Assembly (NCBI GenBank): GCA_031263565.1 | Contig: JAISFR010000044.1 | Coordinates: 1 to 32,871 of the forward strand | Reading direction: 5' to 3' | DNA from: Candidatus Adiutrix sp. | GTDB taxonomy: Bacteria; Desulfobacterota; Desulfarculia; Adiutricales; Adiutricaceae | DNA: 32,871 nt | Shown here: in pieces, positions 11,840 to 19,580 of the stretch | Layout of the letters: each line of letters begins with the position of its first letter | Numbering within the stretch: the first letter of the stretch is position 1 | The notes under the pieces: model-generated | Seen by the model: the letters and a program-made list of their open reading frames with translations, nothing else | What the model was told of the DNA's origin: nothing | Databases searched by the model: none | Program-made: the position numbers and the translations under genes

Positions 11840-12104
11840 GCCCCCCGCCTGACTGGTCGACCCATCCCCGGGCCTTAAAGTCCGGCCATTCCGGCAGAAG
11901 GCTCTCGGCCTCCCCGGTGATGGTTTCCAGAGCCATCTGGGCCAGGGTCAGACGGCCGCATTCTCTCTCGCCCAGTTCCATGGACTTGAGCGTGCCGCTG
12001 ATGAGGCTGCGGAGGCCGTGCAGCGCCAGGCAGGTCCGGCTGAGCCGCTCGTTGAGGCCCCCAAGGGTCAGTTCATGCCCGTCGATGGTCAGATAGCTGG
12101 TCAT
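11769..12104 (-). CDS. Hypothetical small protein controlled by the adjacent operator
   Basis: This 111-residue protein is of unrecognised family. About residues 1-75 look like a compact mixed domain with amphipathic helices (TIDGHELTLGGLNERLSRTC, then LTLAQMALETITGEAESLL). The tail is polar and probably disordered. No signal peptide or membrane segment is seen. Expression is well supported: an AAGGAG ribosome-binding site 6 nt before ATG, and a TTGACT-N17-TATTAT promoter with a palindrome in its spacer. The gene is divergent from an S24-type repressor, the usual layout of a repressor and its target. Its last 71 bp overlap the 3' end of the LysM gene on the other strand, and the true stop is at 11769. 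Confidence 0.75.
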   Translation of the reverse strand: MTSYLTIDGHELTLGGLNERLSRTCLALHGLRSLISGTLKSMELGERECGRLTLAQMALETITGEAESLLPEWPDFKARGWVDQSGGGLNTSKQSDPAPEERPVRKAGRPG

Positions 12105-12198
12105 GGCTCTCTCCTTTTCGTAAGAGCGACTGGTGATTCAAAGATCGCTCGACTTCGGCCCCGGGCGTTAAATCGCCGTCCGGGCGGTTTTGATTCTT

Positions 12199-12227
12199 AT
12201 AATATGCTAATAGCATAAAATAGTCAA
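12199..12227 (-). promoter_or_regulatory. Sigma-70-type promoter for the small protein gene
   Basis: On the minus strand TTGACT (12227-12222) and TATTAT (12204-12199) are spaced by 17 bp, close to consensus. The start would fall near 12192, giving a leader of about 88 nt. The palindrome at 12203-12217 covers much of the spacer and touches the -10 element. Confidence 0.78.
12203..12217. promoter_or_regulatory. Palindromic operator candidate
   Basis: TATGCTAATAGCATA is a perfect palindrome with 7-bp arms about a central A. It sits between the -35 and -10 of the divergent promoter for the 111-residue protein and about 50 bp from the repressor's own promoter. Bound protein would block RNA polymerase. 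The S24-type repressor encoded alongside is the obvious candidate, by inference from position. Confidence 0.7.
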
Positions 12228-12267
12228 GCCGAAAGAGCTTCGAAGGCCAAAACAGACCCTTAAAGGC

Positions 12268-12295
12268 TTGCTATTTTATTCTGACGGCATATAAT
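12268..12295 (+). promoter_or_regulatory. Sigma-70-type promoter for the repressor gene
   Basis: TTGCTA (12268-12273) and a perfect TATAAT (12290-12295) are 16 bp apart. The start would be near 12302, about 46 nt ahead of the repressor ATG. The -35 shares the TGCTA core with the operator half-site, which could allow weak autoregulation. Confidence 0.65.
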
Positions 12296-12347
12296 AAGAT
12301 CAGCGCCCCGGGAGTCTGCTTCTGTCGGTCGATAAAGGGGGGAAGCC

Positions 12348-13052
12348 ATGAATGGGATATTCAAAGCCGCTCTTCAAAAGAGCCTCGTTGGCCGCTGTAA
12401 GCAGACGGACCTGGCCAAAATGACCGGTCTGTCCGTCCCTTACATCAATGATCTCTGCCGGGGGCGCAAAAGCGGGCAGGAAGAGGTCCGCCGGCGCATC
12501 GCCCGGGCTCTGGGCTTTGATGATTACGAGTCTTTTTTGGATATCGGCCGGCTGGAACTGGGCCAGGCCCCGCTCAGGCCAGCCCGGACCCCTGAAAGGG
12601 TCTGGCCGGAAGACCTGGCCGATTTCTTTCGGGTGCCGTTTTCCGACCACATGCGTCTGTCCGCCGGCGCCGGAGGCTCCATCCCGGTGACTGACGGCGA
12701 GGACAGCAGCCCGGTGCTGCTGCACGGGCCGTCGCTGGGCCGGCGCAATGCCAAGAATCTTCAGGCCTTCCGGGTGGGGGGCGATTCCATGGAACCGCTC
12801 ATTGCCCGGGGCGGCATTGTTTTGGCCGACCTGAAGCAGAATGAATTTGAACATCTGCGAGAAGGGCGGATTTACGTGCTCTGCTGGGACCTGGCTGACG
12901 GCGAATGCGCGGTCAAGCGCCTCAAATGGGCCGAGCGGGATCAACTTCTGGCCATTGAATCGGAAAACGGCTTTTATGACACCATCTACCGCCGCCCTGA
13001 AGAAGTCCGGCTCATCGGCCAGGTCGTCTGGAGCTGGCGGGGCCATGAATGA
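12348..13052 (+). CDS. XRE-type HTH / S24 peptidase-domain transcriptional repressor
   Basis: This 234-residue protein has the layout of phage CI/C2 and LexA-like repressors. An N-terminal helix-turn-helix (about residues 15-45: KQTDLAKMTGLSVPYINDLC) binds DNA. A C-terminal S24 domain carries the serine of GGDSMEPLI (Ser147) and a lysine in AVKRLKW (Lys190), 43 residues apart as expected for a Ser-Lys dyad. Such proteins either self-cleave during the SOS response or simply dimerise through this domain; no Ala-Gly or Cys-Gly cleavage site could be assigned. ATG follows a GGGGGGAAG ribosome-binding site. It diverges from the 111-residue gene across a shared control region. No other phage gene adjoins, so it may be domesticated. 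Confidence 0.9.
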   Translation: MNGIFKAALQKSLVGRCKQTDLAKMTGLSVPYINDLCRGRKSGQEEVRRRIARALGFDDYESFLDIGRLELGQAPLRPARTPERVWPEDLADFFRVPFSDHMRLSAGAGGSIPVTDGEDSSPVLLHGPSLGRRNAKNLQAFRVGGDSMEPLIARGGIVLADLKQNEFEHLREGRIYVLCWDLADGECAVKRLKWAERDQLLAIESENGFYDTIYRRPEEVRLIGQVVWSWRGHE

Positions 13053-13071
13053 GCCGGGAGGGAGGGGGACC

Positions 13072-13539
13072 ATGAAGAAAATCGGGCTGGCGGTGATTTT
13101 GGGCCTGTTGCTGGCGGTCGGCTGCGGGCCCCGGGCCACGGAATCGGCCTACCGGGGCCTCCTGGAGAGCTACCGGGGGCGGCATATCGACCGGCTGGTG
13201 GAACTGTGGGGGCCGCCCCAGGCCAGCCATACCTTTGCCGACGGGCAAAAGCTCTATTCCTTCAGCCGGACGCGCCGTCAGTACGGGTCGGTGCAGCCGG
13301 TGATCGGGCTGGGCTTCGGCCGCCGCCACGTTTTCGGCTTCGGGGCCTATTCCCCGGGGGGCGAGGCCTATGTTCGGGATTATTCCTGTGAGACCAGGGT
13401 GAACACCGACCGGCAGGGCGTCATTCTGGGTTTCAGCTACCGGGGCAACGACTGCCTGGCCCTGGAAGAAGCCGGGCCTCCGGCCGGGGCCTCCGAAGCC
13501 GGGACCTGCCGGGGCGGCTATTGCGGGGCCGGGTCCTGA
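13072..13539 (+). CDS. Putative lipoprotein
   Basis: This 155-residue protein begins with MKKIGLAVILGLLLAVGC, a lipoprotein signal peptide with the lipobox cysteine at residue 18, so it should be lipid-anchored in the envelope. The mature part resembles small outer-membrane lipoproteins with a WGPPQASHTFADG stretch followed by YSFSRTRR, reminiscent of SmpA/OmlA-like folds, but I cannot assign a family. The C-terminus is Gly/Cys-rich (GTCRGGYCGAGS). ATG at 13072 is chosen over an upstream in-frame start because it begins the signal peptide and follows a run of GGGAGGGAGGGGG. It starts 19 bp after the repressor stop. Its 3' end overlaps the opposing DUF1573 gene by 22 bp. Confidence 0.85.
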   Translation: MKKIGLAVILGLLLAVGCGPRATESAYRGLLESYRGRHIDRLVELWGPPQASHTFADGQKLYSFSRTRRQYGSVQPVIGLGFGRRHVFGFGAYSPGGEAYVRDYSCETRVNTDRQGVILGFSYRGNDCLALEEAGPPAGASEAGTCRGGYCGAGS

Positions 13540-13991
13540 CCGGCCCAGTCTTCGTCTTCCAGGGGCAGGACCCGGCCGCTGATGATCAGCCTGAGCCGGG
13601 GCTGGACCGGGTCGTTGGTCGTCACCCAGGCGGCCCTGCGGAATTCGCGTCCGGCCCATTCCCGGTAGGTCTTGACGTCCATAACCAGGCGCCCGGTTTG
13701 GCCGGGGGGGACGGTCCGGTCGAAAGCGGCCGCCGTGCAACTGCAGCCGGTGCTGAAATCAACGATCTTCAAAGGCGCCGAGCCCCGGTTTTTTATTTCG
13801 AAGGTGTGCCGGACCACGCTGCCGGCCTTGACCTCTCCGGCGAAATAAGTGAGGGCCTCGATCGCCAGGCGGGGTTGTTCCTGCCGGCTTTCGCCGGGCG
13901 GAACCGCGGCCGCCGGCAGCTGCTGGGCGGCGGCCGGGGCGCTGATGAACAGCAACAGGGCCGCCAGCGGGCCTAAAAATCGTTTTTTCAT
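13518..13991 (-). CDS. DUF1573 domain secreted protein
   Basis: This 157-residue protein has a Sec signal peptide (residues 1-22, ending APAAAQ) and then a DUF1573 / ASPM-SPD-2-Hydin-like beta-sandwich. The family marks are HTFEIKNRGSAPLKI, the Cys pair in STGCSCTAA, a PPGQTGRL turn and TNDPVQPRLRLIISG near the end. These domains are thought to act as extracytoplasmic adhesion or scaffold modules; the precise role is unknown. The start ATG overlaps the glycosyltransferase stop upstream as ATGA, so the two are probably translated together. It ends in a 22-bp convergent overlap with the lipoprotein gene. Confidence 0.9.
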   Translation of the reverse strand: MKKRFLGPLAALLLFISAPAAAQQLPAAAVPPGESRQEQPRLAIEALTYFAGEVKAGSVVRHTFEIKNRGSAPLKIVDFSTGCSCTAAAFDRTVPPGQTGRLVMDVKTYREWAGREFRRAAWVTTNDPVQPRLRLIISGRVLPLEDEDWAGQDPAPQ

Positions 13992-15220
13992 GTCGGCTCC
14001 ATTTCTCCCCAGCGCTCGACCAGTTCCGGCTTGGCCGTTTCAAAAGAAACGGCCTCTGTTTCCATGACCGAGTAATATTGCCGGGAGCTCAGGTTCAGGC
14101 TTTCCTGGCCGCTGGTCGAGAGGCGGGCCAGGAAGAGGGGGCTGAGGGCGGCCGTCAGGTCCGGGCGGTCCTGGGCCGGGGCTCGGCGATAGGCAAGGGC
14201 GGTTTCGAAGACCAGTTGCCGCCATAAGAGGTTGGAGAGAGACAGGGGGTGGCCGCTTGCGGCCAGAGCGGTCTCCCGGTCCACTTCAGCCATTAGGGCG
14301 GCCGGAAAAATATCCCGCCACAGGGGCCGGTATTTCCGGCCCAGTTCGATAAAGCCGTCGATCATATAGTCCTGGTCGATTTCCACCAGAGGCGGCGGAT
14401 TGACCGGCGACTCGTCCGCCCCGTACAGGGCCGTGGGGCGGGAACGCCTGATCCGGCGCCAGAAATCCCAGGTCTCGGTCATCAGGTCGAAAAGGGCGCC
14501 GGCCACCAGGGTAAAGGCCCGGGCCAGGTCATAGTCCAGGCGGCTGAGTCTGGACACCCGGGGATGGGCCATATAGGATTGCCAGACGGGGGCCTGGTTG
14601 GCAATGGCCAGATAGAGCATTTCCATATCCGAGCGGTAACCGGCGTCATCCGGCCGCCAGTCGTGTTGCCGGTAAATTTCAACCAGGCGGGCCGAGAAGG
14701 CGTGGTCCACGCAGATCGGCTGCAGGACCCGGCGGCCGAAGAGGGCCCGGGTCAGCGGATAGACCAGCATTCTGGTGACGGGCGCGTCATGTTTGTGCCT
14801 GAGATAGAGCGGGGCGGTGAAATCGGCGCCGGCCAGGATGGGCTGGGCCAGGCTCCTGATCCAGGTGCTTTTGATGCTGATCAGGTTGGCGTCCAGCACC
14901 AGCACGGCCTTGGCTTCCAGCCCGGCCGCCAGTTCGAAAATGTTCTTCAGATTGGCGCCCTTGCCGACCACCGCCGGGGGCGTGCTGACGTAGATGCGCG
15001 GCACTTCGACCTCGGGGGCGAAAAAAGCCTCCCGGGTGCCGTCGGCCGAGGCGTTGTCGCAGTTGATCAGCACCGAACTCTGATCCGGATAGAAATTCCT
15101 CAGCCCCATATCCACTTTTCGGACCGGGATCTGGATATGTTCCTTTTCCTCGAAAGAGGGGATGAAGACGGCGATGTCCGCCCGGCGAACCCCTTGGGGA
15201 TTGATCACTTCATTTATCAT
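13988..15220 (-). CDS. Family 2-like glycosyltransferase (glucosyl/mannosylglycerate synthase-like)
   Basis: This 410-residue cytoplasmic GT-A enzyme resembles glycosyltransferases of the GT2/GT81 type that make glucosyl- or mannosyl-glycerate. Visible marks are IAVFIPSFEEKEHI at the nucleotide-sugar fold start, NCDNASADGT, GKGANLKNIF and an acceptor-side block with WRPDDAGYRSDMEMLYLAI. The usual DxD metal motif appears as LDANL (near residue 112), with Asn where many relatives have Asp. Substrate is not certain: a compatible-solute role or a cell-surface glycan are both possible. The start has no strong Shine-Dalgarno sequence and is preceded by a GC hairpin at 15235-15250, hinting at weak or controlled translation. 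It is coupled to the DUF1573 gene by an ATGA overlap. Confidence 0.8.
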   Translation of the reverse strand: MINEVINPQGVRRADIAVFIPSFEEKEHIQIPVRKVDMGLRNFYPDQSSVLINCDNASADGTREAFFAPEVEVPRIYVSTPPAVVGKGANLKNIFELAAGLEAKAVLVLDANLISIKSTWIRSLAQPILAGADFTAPLYLRHKHDAPVTRMLVYPLTRALFGRRVLQPICVDHAFSARLVEIYRQHDWRPDDAGYRSDMEMLYLAIANQAPVWQSYMAHPRVSRLSRLDYDLARAFTLVAGALFDLMTETWDFWRRIRRSRPTALYGADESPVNPPPLVEIDQDYMIDGFIELGRKYRPLWRDIFPAALMAEVDRETALAASGHPLSLSNLLWRQLVFETALAYRRAPAQDRPDLTAALSPLFLARLSTSGQESLNLSSRQYYSVMETEAVSFETAKPELVERWGEMEPT

Positions 15221-15234
15221 ATTTTCATTTGCCA

Positions 15235-15250
15235 GGCCGGCGGTCCGGCC
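15235..15250 (-). other. GC hairpin in the glycosyltransferase leader
   Basis: GGCCGG-CGGT-CCGGCC is a perfect 6-bp stem with a 4-nt loop, ending 15 nt before the ATG at 15220, where a ribosome-binding site would normally lie. It could limit ribosome access; the effect is inferred only. Confidence 0.45.
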
Positions 15251-15325
15251 GGAACCTCTGTGATTTCGAGCCTCGTGAATCAGGGAGCGGAGATCGCCCC
15301 AGACATAATTTCAAATTTCGGCTGT

Positions 15326-16465
15326 CTACCGCTCGCCGTTGGACCTGGCCAGGTGCTGGTGGAATTTGGCCTTTTTCAGGAAGGCCCGGCGGCTGTAGTT
15401 GAGCCGGAACAGTTCGCGCCAGGCCGGGGTGTTTTCCTCTTCCAGGTTTTTGTCGGCCAGAGTGGCCAGGGCCGTTTCCAGGGCTTCCTCGTCCCTGATG
15501 AGGGTTGAGGCGGCGGCGGCCAACTGGGTGGCCATGGTCCGCCGGGTCAGGCGGATGGACAGTTCCGCCGCCCAGTGGCCGATCCAGGCGGCGGCCCAGA
15601 CCAGAACGATCAGGGCCGGGCTGTTCACCAGCGGGTAGCCCCACAGGCCGACCCCCAGGGTGCTGATGAGAATGGCCGCCAAAGACACGGTTATGACCAG
15701 GGAGCAGAAACGCAGCAGCAGGAATTTCAGGGGGGCCTTGATCAGGGCGCCAAGCACGGCGGCGATCACCAGAATGTCCATTTCCCGGGGGGTGAAGGCG
15801 GCCAGGGACTTTTCCTGAATGACCAGGCGCAGGGTGGGGCCCAGGCCCGCGAGACGGGGGCCCTCCAAATCCGGGGAAAAATTCCGGTCGACGGCCAGCC
15901 GGGCGCTGTTCAGGCCGGTCCGGCCGGCCCAGGAATCGAGGCGGGCGAGCAGTTTCGGGGGCAGCTCCCCCTCTTGAAGCGGGCGCAGTTTCGCCGGCCG
16001 CCAGAGGCTGGGGAAAAAGGCGTCCAGGGTGCTCAGGGCCAGGCCCAGGGCGACCAAAGCCCAGATCCGCGGGTCGCCGGCGGCCGGAACCAGAAAAAGA
16101 AAAACCGAAACCGCCCAGACCAGGGCCAGGCGGCGCAGGCCGAGCTGAAGCAGGCTTTTCAGGCGCCGGCCGGCCGGCCGGGGGTCCAGCCCGAAATCGG
16201 CGGCCAGGCGGTCGGCCAGCAGCAGAAAAGGCAGGCGCAGCCCGCCCGGCAGAAGCAGCATCAGGGCTATGGCCGCCATGGCCCCCGGCGTCGGCCCCCA
16301 GGCCGCCGTCAGATAGTCCGACAGCGGCCGGGCCGGGGCCGCGATCAGCGCGGCCATGGCCAGCAGTTCCGAAAGCCTCAGGCAGGCCTCGAGATTCAGT
16401 TTCAGAAGATTGTATATTTCCAGGCGCTCGCTGCGGTTTTCCAAGCGGGCGAATTTTTTGAACAT
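15326..16465 (-). CDS. STE24/M48-like membrane protein lacking the HExxH site
   Basis: This protein of about 379 residues follows the layout of CAAX prenyl protease 1 (M48A). Several N-terminal membrane segments are followed by an RPLQEGELPPKLLARLDSWA block (the PLEEGEL motif of STE24), then a two-segment hydrophobic region near 250-295. Where the family has the zinc motif HELGH, this protein reads AAVLGA (about residues 234-239, after PREMDILVI), so both His and the Glu are missing. The later Glu ligand motif is also absent. It is probably catalytically dead, or a membrane scaffold. ATG at 16465 is preferred (GAGGG 4 nt upstream) over ATG at 16513. It lies 105 bp upstream of the glycosyltransferase and diverges from the KptA-like gene. 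Confidence 0.75.
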   Translation of the reverse strand: MFKKFARLENRSERLEIYNLLKLNLEACLRLSELLAMAALIAAPARPLSDYLTAAWGPTPGAMAAIALMLLLPGGLRLPFLLLADRLAADFGLDPRPAGRRLKSLLQLGLRRLALVWAVSVFLFLVPAAGDPRIWALVALGLALSTLDAFFPSLWRPAKLRPLQEGELPPKLLARLDSWAGRTGLNSARLAVDRNFSPDLEGPRLAGLGPTLRLVIQEKSLAAFTPREMDILVIAAVLGALIKAPLKFLLLRFCSLVITVSLAAILISTLGVGLWGYPLVNSPALIVLVWAAAWIGHWAAELSIRLTRRTMATQLAAAASTLIRDEEALETALATLADKNLEEENTPAWRELFRLNYSRRAFLKKAKFHQHLARSNGER

Positions 16466-16527
16466 GGGGCCCTCAATTGCGATATAATCAGGCGCAAGCT
16501 CCCATAATACCATAAAATGGAGAGTCT

Positions 16528-17283
16528 ATGGACAAAAAAACCATCCACAGGCAAGACAGCCTGGAAAAGCTCCTGCGTTACGTCCTGGGCCGCCGCCCGG
16601 ATGAATTCGGCCTCTGCCCGGATGCGGACGGCTTTGTGCCGGTCAAGGCCCTCCTGGCCGCCCTGCATGATGAGGATGATTGGCGCGGCGTGCGGGAAGG
16701 GCAGATTCTGATGCTGGCCAACCAGCCGGGCGACCGGTCGGCCTTTGAGATCAGAGCGGCGGCCGTCAGGCTGAAACCCCCCTGGGCCTCCCTGCCGCCG
16801 GAAGCCCCGGAGCCGGGGGCCTGGCCCAAGCTCTTGTATCTGGCCCTGAAGCCGGCGGCCTGGCCGGTCATCTTCGAGCGGGGCCTTTTCCCCAAAACGG
16901 GTGAAAGCCGGGTTCTGCTCTGGGCTGACCGGGAACTGGCCGGTAAAGTCGGCCGCCGTCTGAGCCCGACCCCGGTGCTGGTCACGGTGCGGGCCCGGGC
17001 GGCCGCCCTGGCCGGCGCCGTTTTTAAGCCTTATTCCGAGCTGTTGTACCTGACCGAGGCAGTGCCGGCCGACTTTCTGTCCGGGCCCCCGCTACCCCCC
17101 AAAGAGGAGGAGGCCCCCTCGCGGCGCCCCCGGGAGAAAGTTTCCGGGGCGGCCGGTTCCTTTCATCTGCCGACCCCCGAGCCGGAAGTCCATCGCGGCA
17201 AGAAAAAAGGCAAGCACGGCGACGCCCCGGATTGGAAAAACCAGATCAGGCGGGACCGCCGGCGCCGCGGTCCCGAAGATTAG
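16528..17283 (+). CDS. KptA/Tpt1-like RNA 2'-phosphotransferase homologue lacking catalytic residues
   Basis: This 251-residue protein aligns by eye with KptA along its first 190 residues. LEKLLRYVLGRRPDEFGL corresponds to the KptA N-terminal lobe. A second block, LLYLALKPAAWPVIFERGL through KVGRRLSPTPVLVTVRA and ending VPADFL, follows the NAD-binding lobe. KptA transfers an internal RNA 2'-phosphate to NAD+. Here the catalytic Arg-His pair (LRHKP in KptA) is GR (residues 21-22), the YHGT motif is YLAL, and the VHLS motif is VLLW. Activity is therefore unlikely. The C-terminal 60 residues are very basic (GKKKGKH, RRDRRRR), suiting RNA binding. GGAGA precedes the ATG by 5 nt. Its stop overlaps the stop of the opposing nuclease gene. 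Confidence 0.75.
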   Translation: MDKKTIHRQDSLEKLLRYVLGRRPDEFGLCPDADGFVPVKALLAALHDEDDWRGVREGQILMLANQPGDRSAFEIRAAAVRLKPPWASLPPEAPEPGAWPKLLYLALKPAAWPVIFERGLFPKTGESRVLLWADRELAGKVGRRLSPTPVLVTVRARAAALAGAVFKPYSELLYLTEAVPADFLSGPPLPPKEEEAPSRRPREKVSGAAGSFHLPTPEPEVHRGKKKGKHGDAPDWKNQIRRDRRRRGPED

Positions 17284-17882
17284 CGCCTCCCGGACCGTTC
17301 TCTTCTCCAGACCCAGGGCGGCGTGGGCCGGGGCGTCCGCCAGAGCCCCAGCCTCTGCCGCCGGGCCTCTCTTTGTTCAGCCAGCCTCTTGGCGCACCAG
17401 ATTTCCTGGCAATATTGGCTGTAGACCCAGGCCTGGCCGTCGCGCACCAGCGCTTCGTCCAGGGCCCGGCCGTCGAGGTAGACCCGGGCCAGCAGACGGC
17501 CGTATTGATCGCGGCCGTGCCGCTCCAGGGCGACAGCTTTTCCGGAAAGCAAAGCGGCCAGATAGTCCCGGGAGGCCCGGCCGTGGTCCTGCCCGAGTTC
17601 CGGGGCGTCCACCCCGTAAAGCCGGACTGTGAGCCGACGGCCGTTGCGGGCGGCCACGATCAGGCTGTCGCCGTCGCTGACCCTCAGCACCCGGCCGTCA
17701 AGGCGGGCTTCGCCGGCTTCATTCCGGCCCGGCGGCCCGGCACCCGGCCGGCCTTCCTCCAGCCGGCAGCCGTCCGCCAACAAAGCCGCCAGGACCAGGG
17801 CCCCCAATATTTTGGCCAAACGGCGCCCCCGCCGCCAAGGCGGCGGGCCGGTTTTTGATTTTATCTTTTTTCCAGCGGACAT
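17280..17882 (-). CDS. Thermonuclease (SNase-like) family exported nuclease
   Basis: This 200-residue protein has a basic N-terminus, a hydrophobic segment (about 23-38) ending LLADGC that could be a signal anchor or atypical lipobox, and an SNase domain from about residue 60. All catalytic residues of staphylococcal nuclease have counterparts in correct spacing: Asp72 in DGDSL, Arg87, Asp92 and Glu95 in VRLYGVDAPE, and Arg129 in QYGR. It should hydrolyse DNA or RNA with calcium outside the cytoplasm. A C-terminal GLWRTPRPTPPWVWRR tail is common in bacterial secreted members. It converges on the KptA-like gene, sharing stop-codon bases, and diverges from cobQ across 165 bp. Confidence 0.92.
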   Translation of the reverse strand: MSAGKKIKSKTGPPPWRRGRRLAKILGALVLAALLADGCRLEEGRPGAGPPGRNEAGEARLDGRVLRVSDGDSLIVAARNGRRLTVRLYGVDAPELGQDHGRASRDYLAALLSGKAVALERHGRDQYGRLLARVYLDGRALDEALVRDGQAWVYSQYCQEIWCAKRLAEQREARRQRLGLWRTPRPTPPWVWRRERSGRR

Positions 17883-17992
17883 GGTAAAAGAGCCTGAATC
17901 CGGCGTAGGGCGCTGGGCCGGACCGGAAGTTCCTCATATTAACACAGCCGGGAGGCCGATGGCTGAAATTTGTGGCCGCCCGCTACTTCTAT

Positions 17993-18000
17993 GCTAAAAT
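17993..18000 (+). promoter_or_regulatory. Extended -10 promoter candidate for cobQ
   Basis: TG-C-TAAAAT forms an extended -10 about 48 bp upstream of the cobQ start. No good -35 is seen at 16-18 bp, which is common for extended -10 promoters. A start near 18007 would give a leader of about 41 nt. Confidence 0.45.
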
Positions 18001-18047
18001 ACAAAATCAGGTTATTCAAAATTTGGAATTAGAGGAAAGGATTTCAA

Positions 18048-19580
18048 ATGAGAGCGAAAACCCTGATGGTGCTGGGGACGGCTTCCTCGGTGGGCAAGAG
18101 CCTGATCGTGACCGCCTTTTGCCGTCTTTTTAAGCGCCACGGTTTTTCCGTGGCCCCCTTCAAGTCCCAGAACATGTCCCTTAATTCCTTCGTCACTCCC
18201 GAGGGGCACGAAATGGGACGCGCCCAGGTCTCTCAGGCCGAGGCCGCCGGGCTGACCCCTTCGGCCCTGATGAATCCCATTCTTCTGAAGCCGACCACCA
18301 ACAGTAAAAGCCAGGCCATCGTCAACGGCAAAGTCCACGGCGACATGTCGGCCGCGGAATATTACGCCTATAAGGAGAACCTGCGCCCCCAGGTCCAGGC
18401 GGCCTTCGACCGTCTGGCCGAACAATATGAAGTGGTGATTCTGGAAGGGGCCGGCAGCCCGGCCGAGATCAATCTCATGGACGGGGATTTCGTCAACATG
18501 GGTATGGCGGCCATGGCCGAAGCCCCGGTCGTGCTGGTGGGGGACATTGACCGGGGCGGAGTTTTCGCCTCGCTCTACGGGACGGTCAAACTTCTGCCGC
18601 CGGAGGATCAGGCCCGCATCAAGGGCCTTTTGGTCAACAAGTTCCGGGGGGACGTCAAGATTCTGGAGCCCGGCCTCCGGCAGATCGAGGCGATTTTGGG
18701 CCTCCCGGTCCTGGGGGTCATTCCCTACGGCAAATTTGCCGTCGACGAGGAGGACAGCCTGACCGAGCGCCTTTCGCGCCGGGGCGCCCGGGCTTCGATC
18801 AACATCGCCGTGCCGCGCCTGCCGCGTCTGTCGAACTTCACCGACTTCGCGGTTTTCGACAGCCTGCCGGATGTGGCCCTCAATTACGTCGAAGACGCCG
18901 AAGCCTTGAACGGGGCCGACCTGATCATCATTCCCGGCTCCAAGAACACCATTGAAGATATGCAATATCTGGAGGAAAGCGGCCTGGCCGAACGCCTGCG
19001 GCAACTGGGCGGGCAAGGCCGGGCCATAGTCGGCCTCTGCGGCGGCTTTCAGATGCTGGGCCGGATGATCCACGACCCTCACGGGGTGGAAAGCCCCTTG
19101 GGCCGCATTCCCGGCCTGGCCCTTCTGGATGTGGAAACCTCTTTGGCCCGCGACAAGCAAACTCTCCAGTCCGCCTTGACCCTGCGGGAAGGGCCCGGCC
19201 TTCTGGCCGGCTGCGGCGGCCTGAGGCTCAACGGCTATGAAATCCATATGGGCCAGACCGTCCCGGGCCCGGAGGCCATTATTCTGGCCGACGGCGAGGC
19301 CGGCCCGGCCGGGGCCGTCAACCGGGCCGGCAATGTCCTGGGCAGCTATCTGCACGGTTTCTTCGATTCCCTGGAATTCACCCGGGCCTTTCTGGACCGG
19401 CTGCGCCAGGCCAAAGGGCTGGAACGGGGGGCGGAGAGCGACGAGTCTTTGATCGCCTATCGGCAATTCAAGGAAAGGGAATATGACCGTCTGGCCGACC
19501 TGGTGGAAGCCCATCTGCCTTTTCCCAAACTTCTGGACATCTGCGGCCTGACGGCCAAAAAAGGAGACCGCCATGACTGA
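18048..19580 (+). CDS. cobQ: Cobyric acid synthase
   Basis: This 510-residue enzyme amidates four carboxylates of adenosylcobyrinic a,c-diamide, using glutamine and ATP, late in cobalamin synthesis. The N-terminal dethiobiotin-synthetase-like ATPase has its P-loop at GTASSVGKS (residues 10-18) and the typical [10 protein letters not shown]. The C-terminal class I glutaminase-like domain keeps the nucleophile Cys331 (VGLCGGFQ) and His436 (SYLHGFFDS), preceded by the YEIHMGQT block. An AGGAAAGGA ribosome-binding site precedes ATG. No other cobalamin gene or B12 riboswitch is seen nearby. The following rfbA ATG lies 8 bp inside its 3' end, so the two are cotranscribed. Confidence 0.97.
   Translation: MRAKTLMVLGTASSVGKSLIVTAFCRLFKRHGFSVAPFKSQNMSLNSFVTPEGHEMGRAQVSQAEAAGLTPSALMNPILLKPTTNSKSQAIVNGKVHGDMSAAEYYAYKENLRPQVQAAFDRLAEQYEVVILEGAGSPAEINLMDGDFVNMGMAAMAEAPVVLVGDIDRGGVFASLYGTVKLLPPEDQARIKGLLVNKFRGDVKILEPGLRQIEAILGLPVLGVIPYGKFAVDEEDSLTERLSRRGARASINIAVPRLPRLSNFTDFAVFDSLPDVALNYVEDAEALNGADLIIIPGSKNTIEDMQYLEESGLAERLRQLGGQGRAIVGLCGGFQMLGRMIHDPHGVESPLGRIPGLALLDVETSLARDKQTLQSALTLREGPGLLAGCGGLRLNGYEIHMGQTVPGPEAIILADGEAGPAGAVNRAGNVLGSYLHGFFDSLEFTRAFLDRLRQAKGLERGAESDESLIAYRQFKEREYDRLADLVEAHLPFPKLLDICGLTAKKGDRHD

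Noticed and set aside
12300-13139. Minus-strand open frame of 279 codons
   Set aside because: Antisense to the S24-type repressor, whose Ser-Lys pair and HTH are clear.
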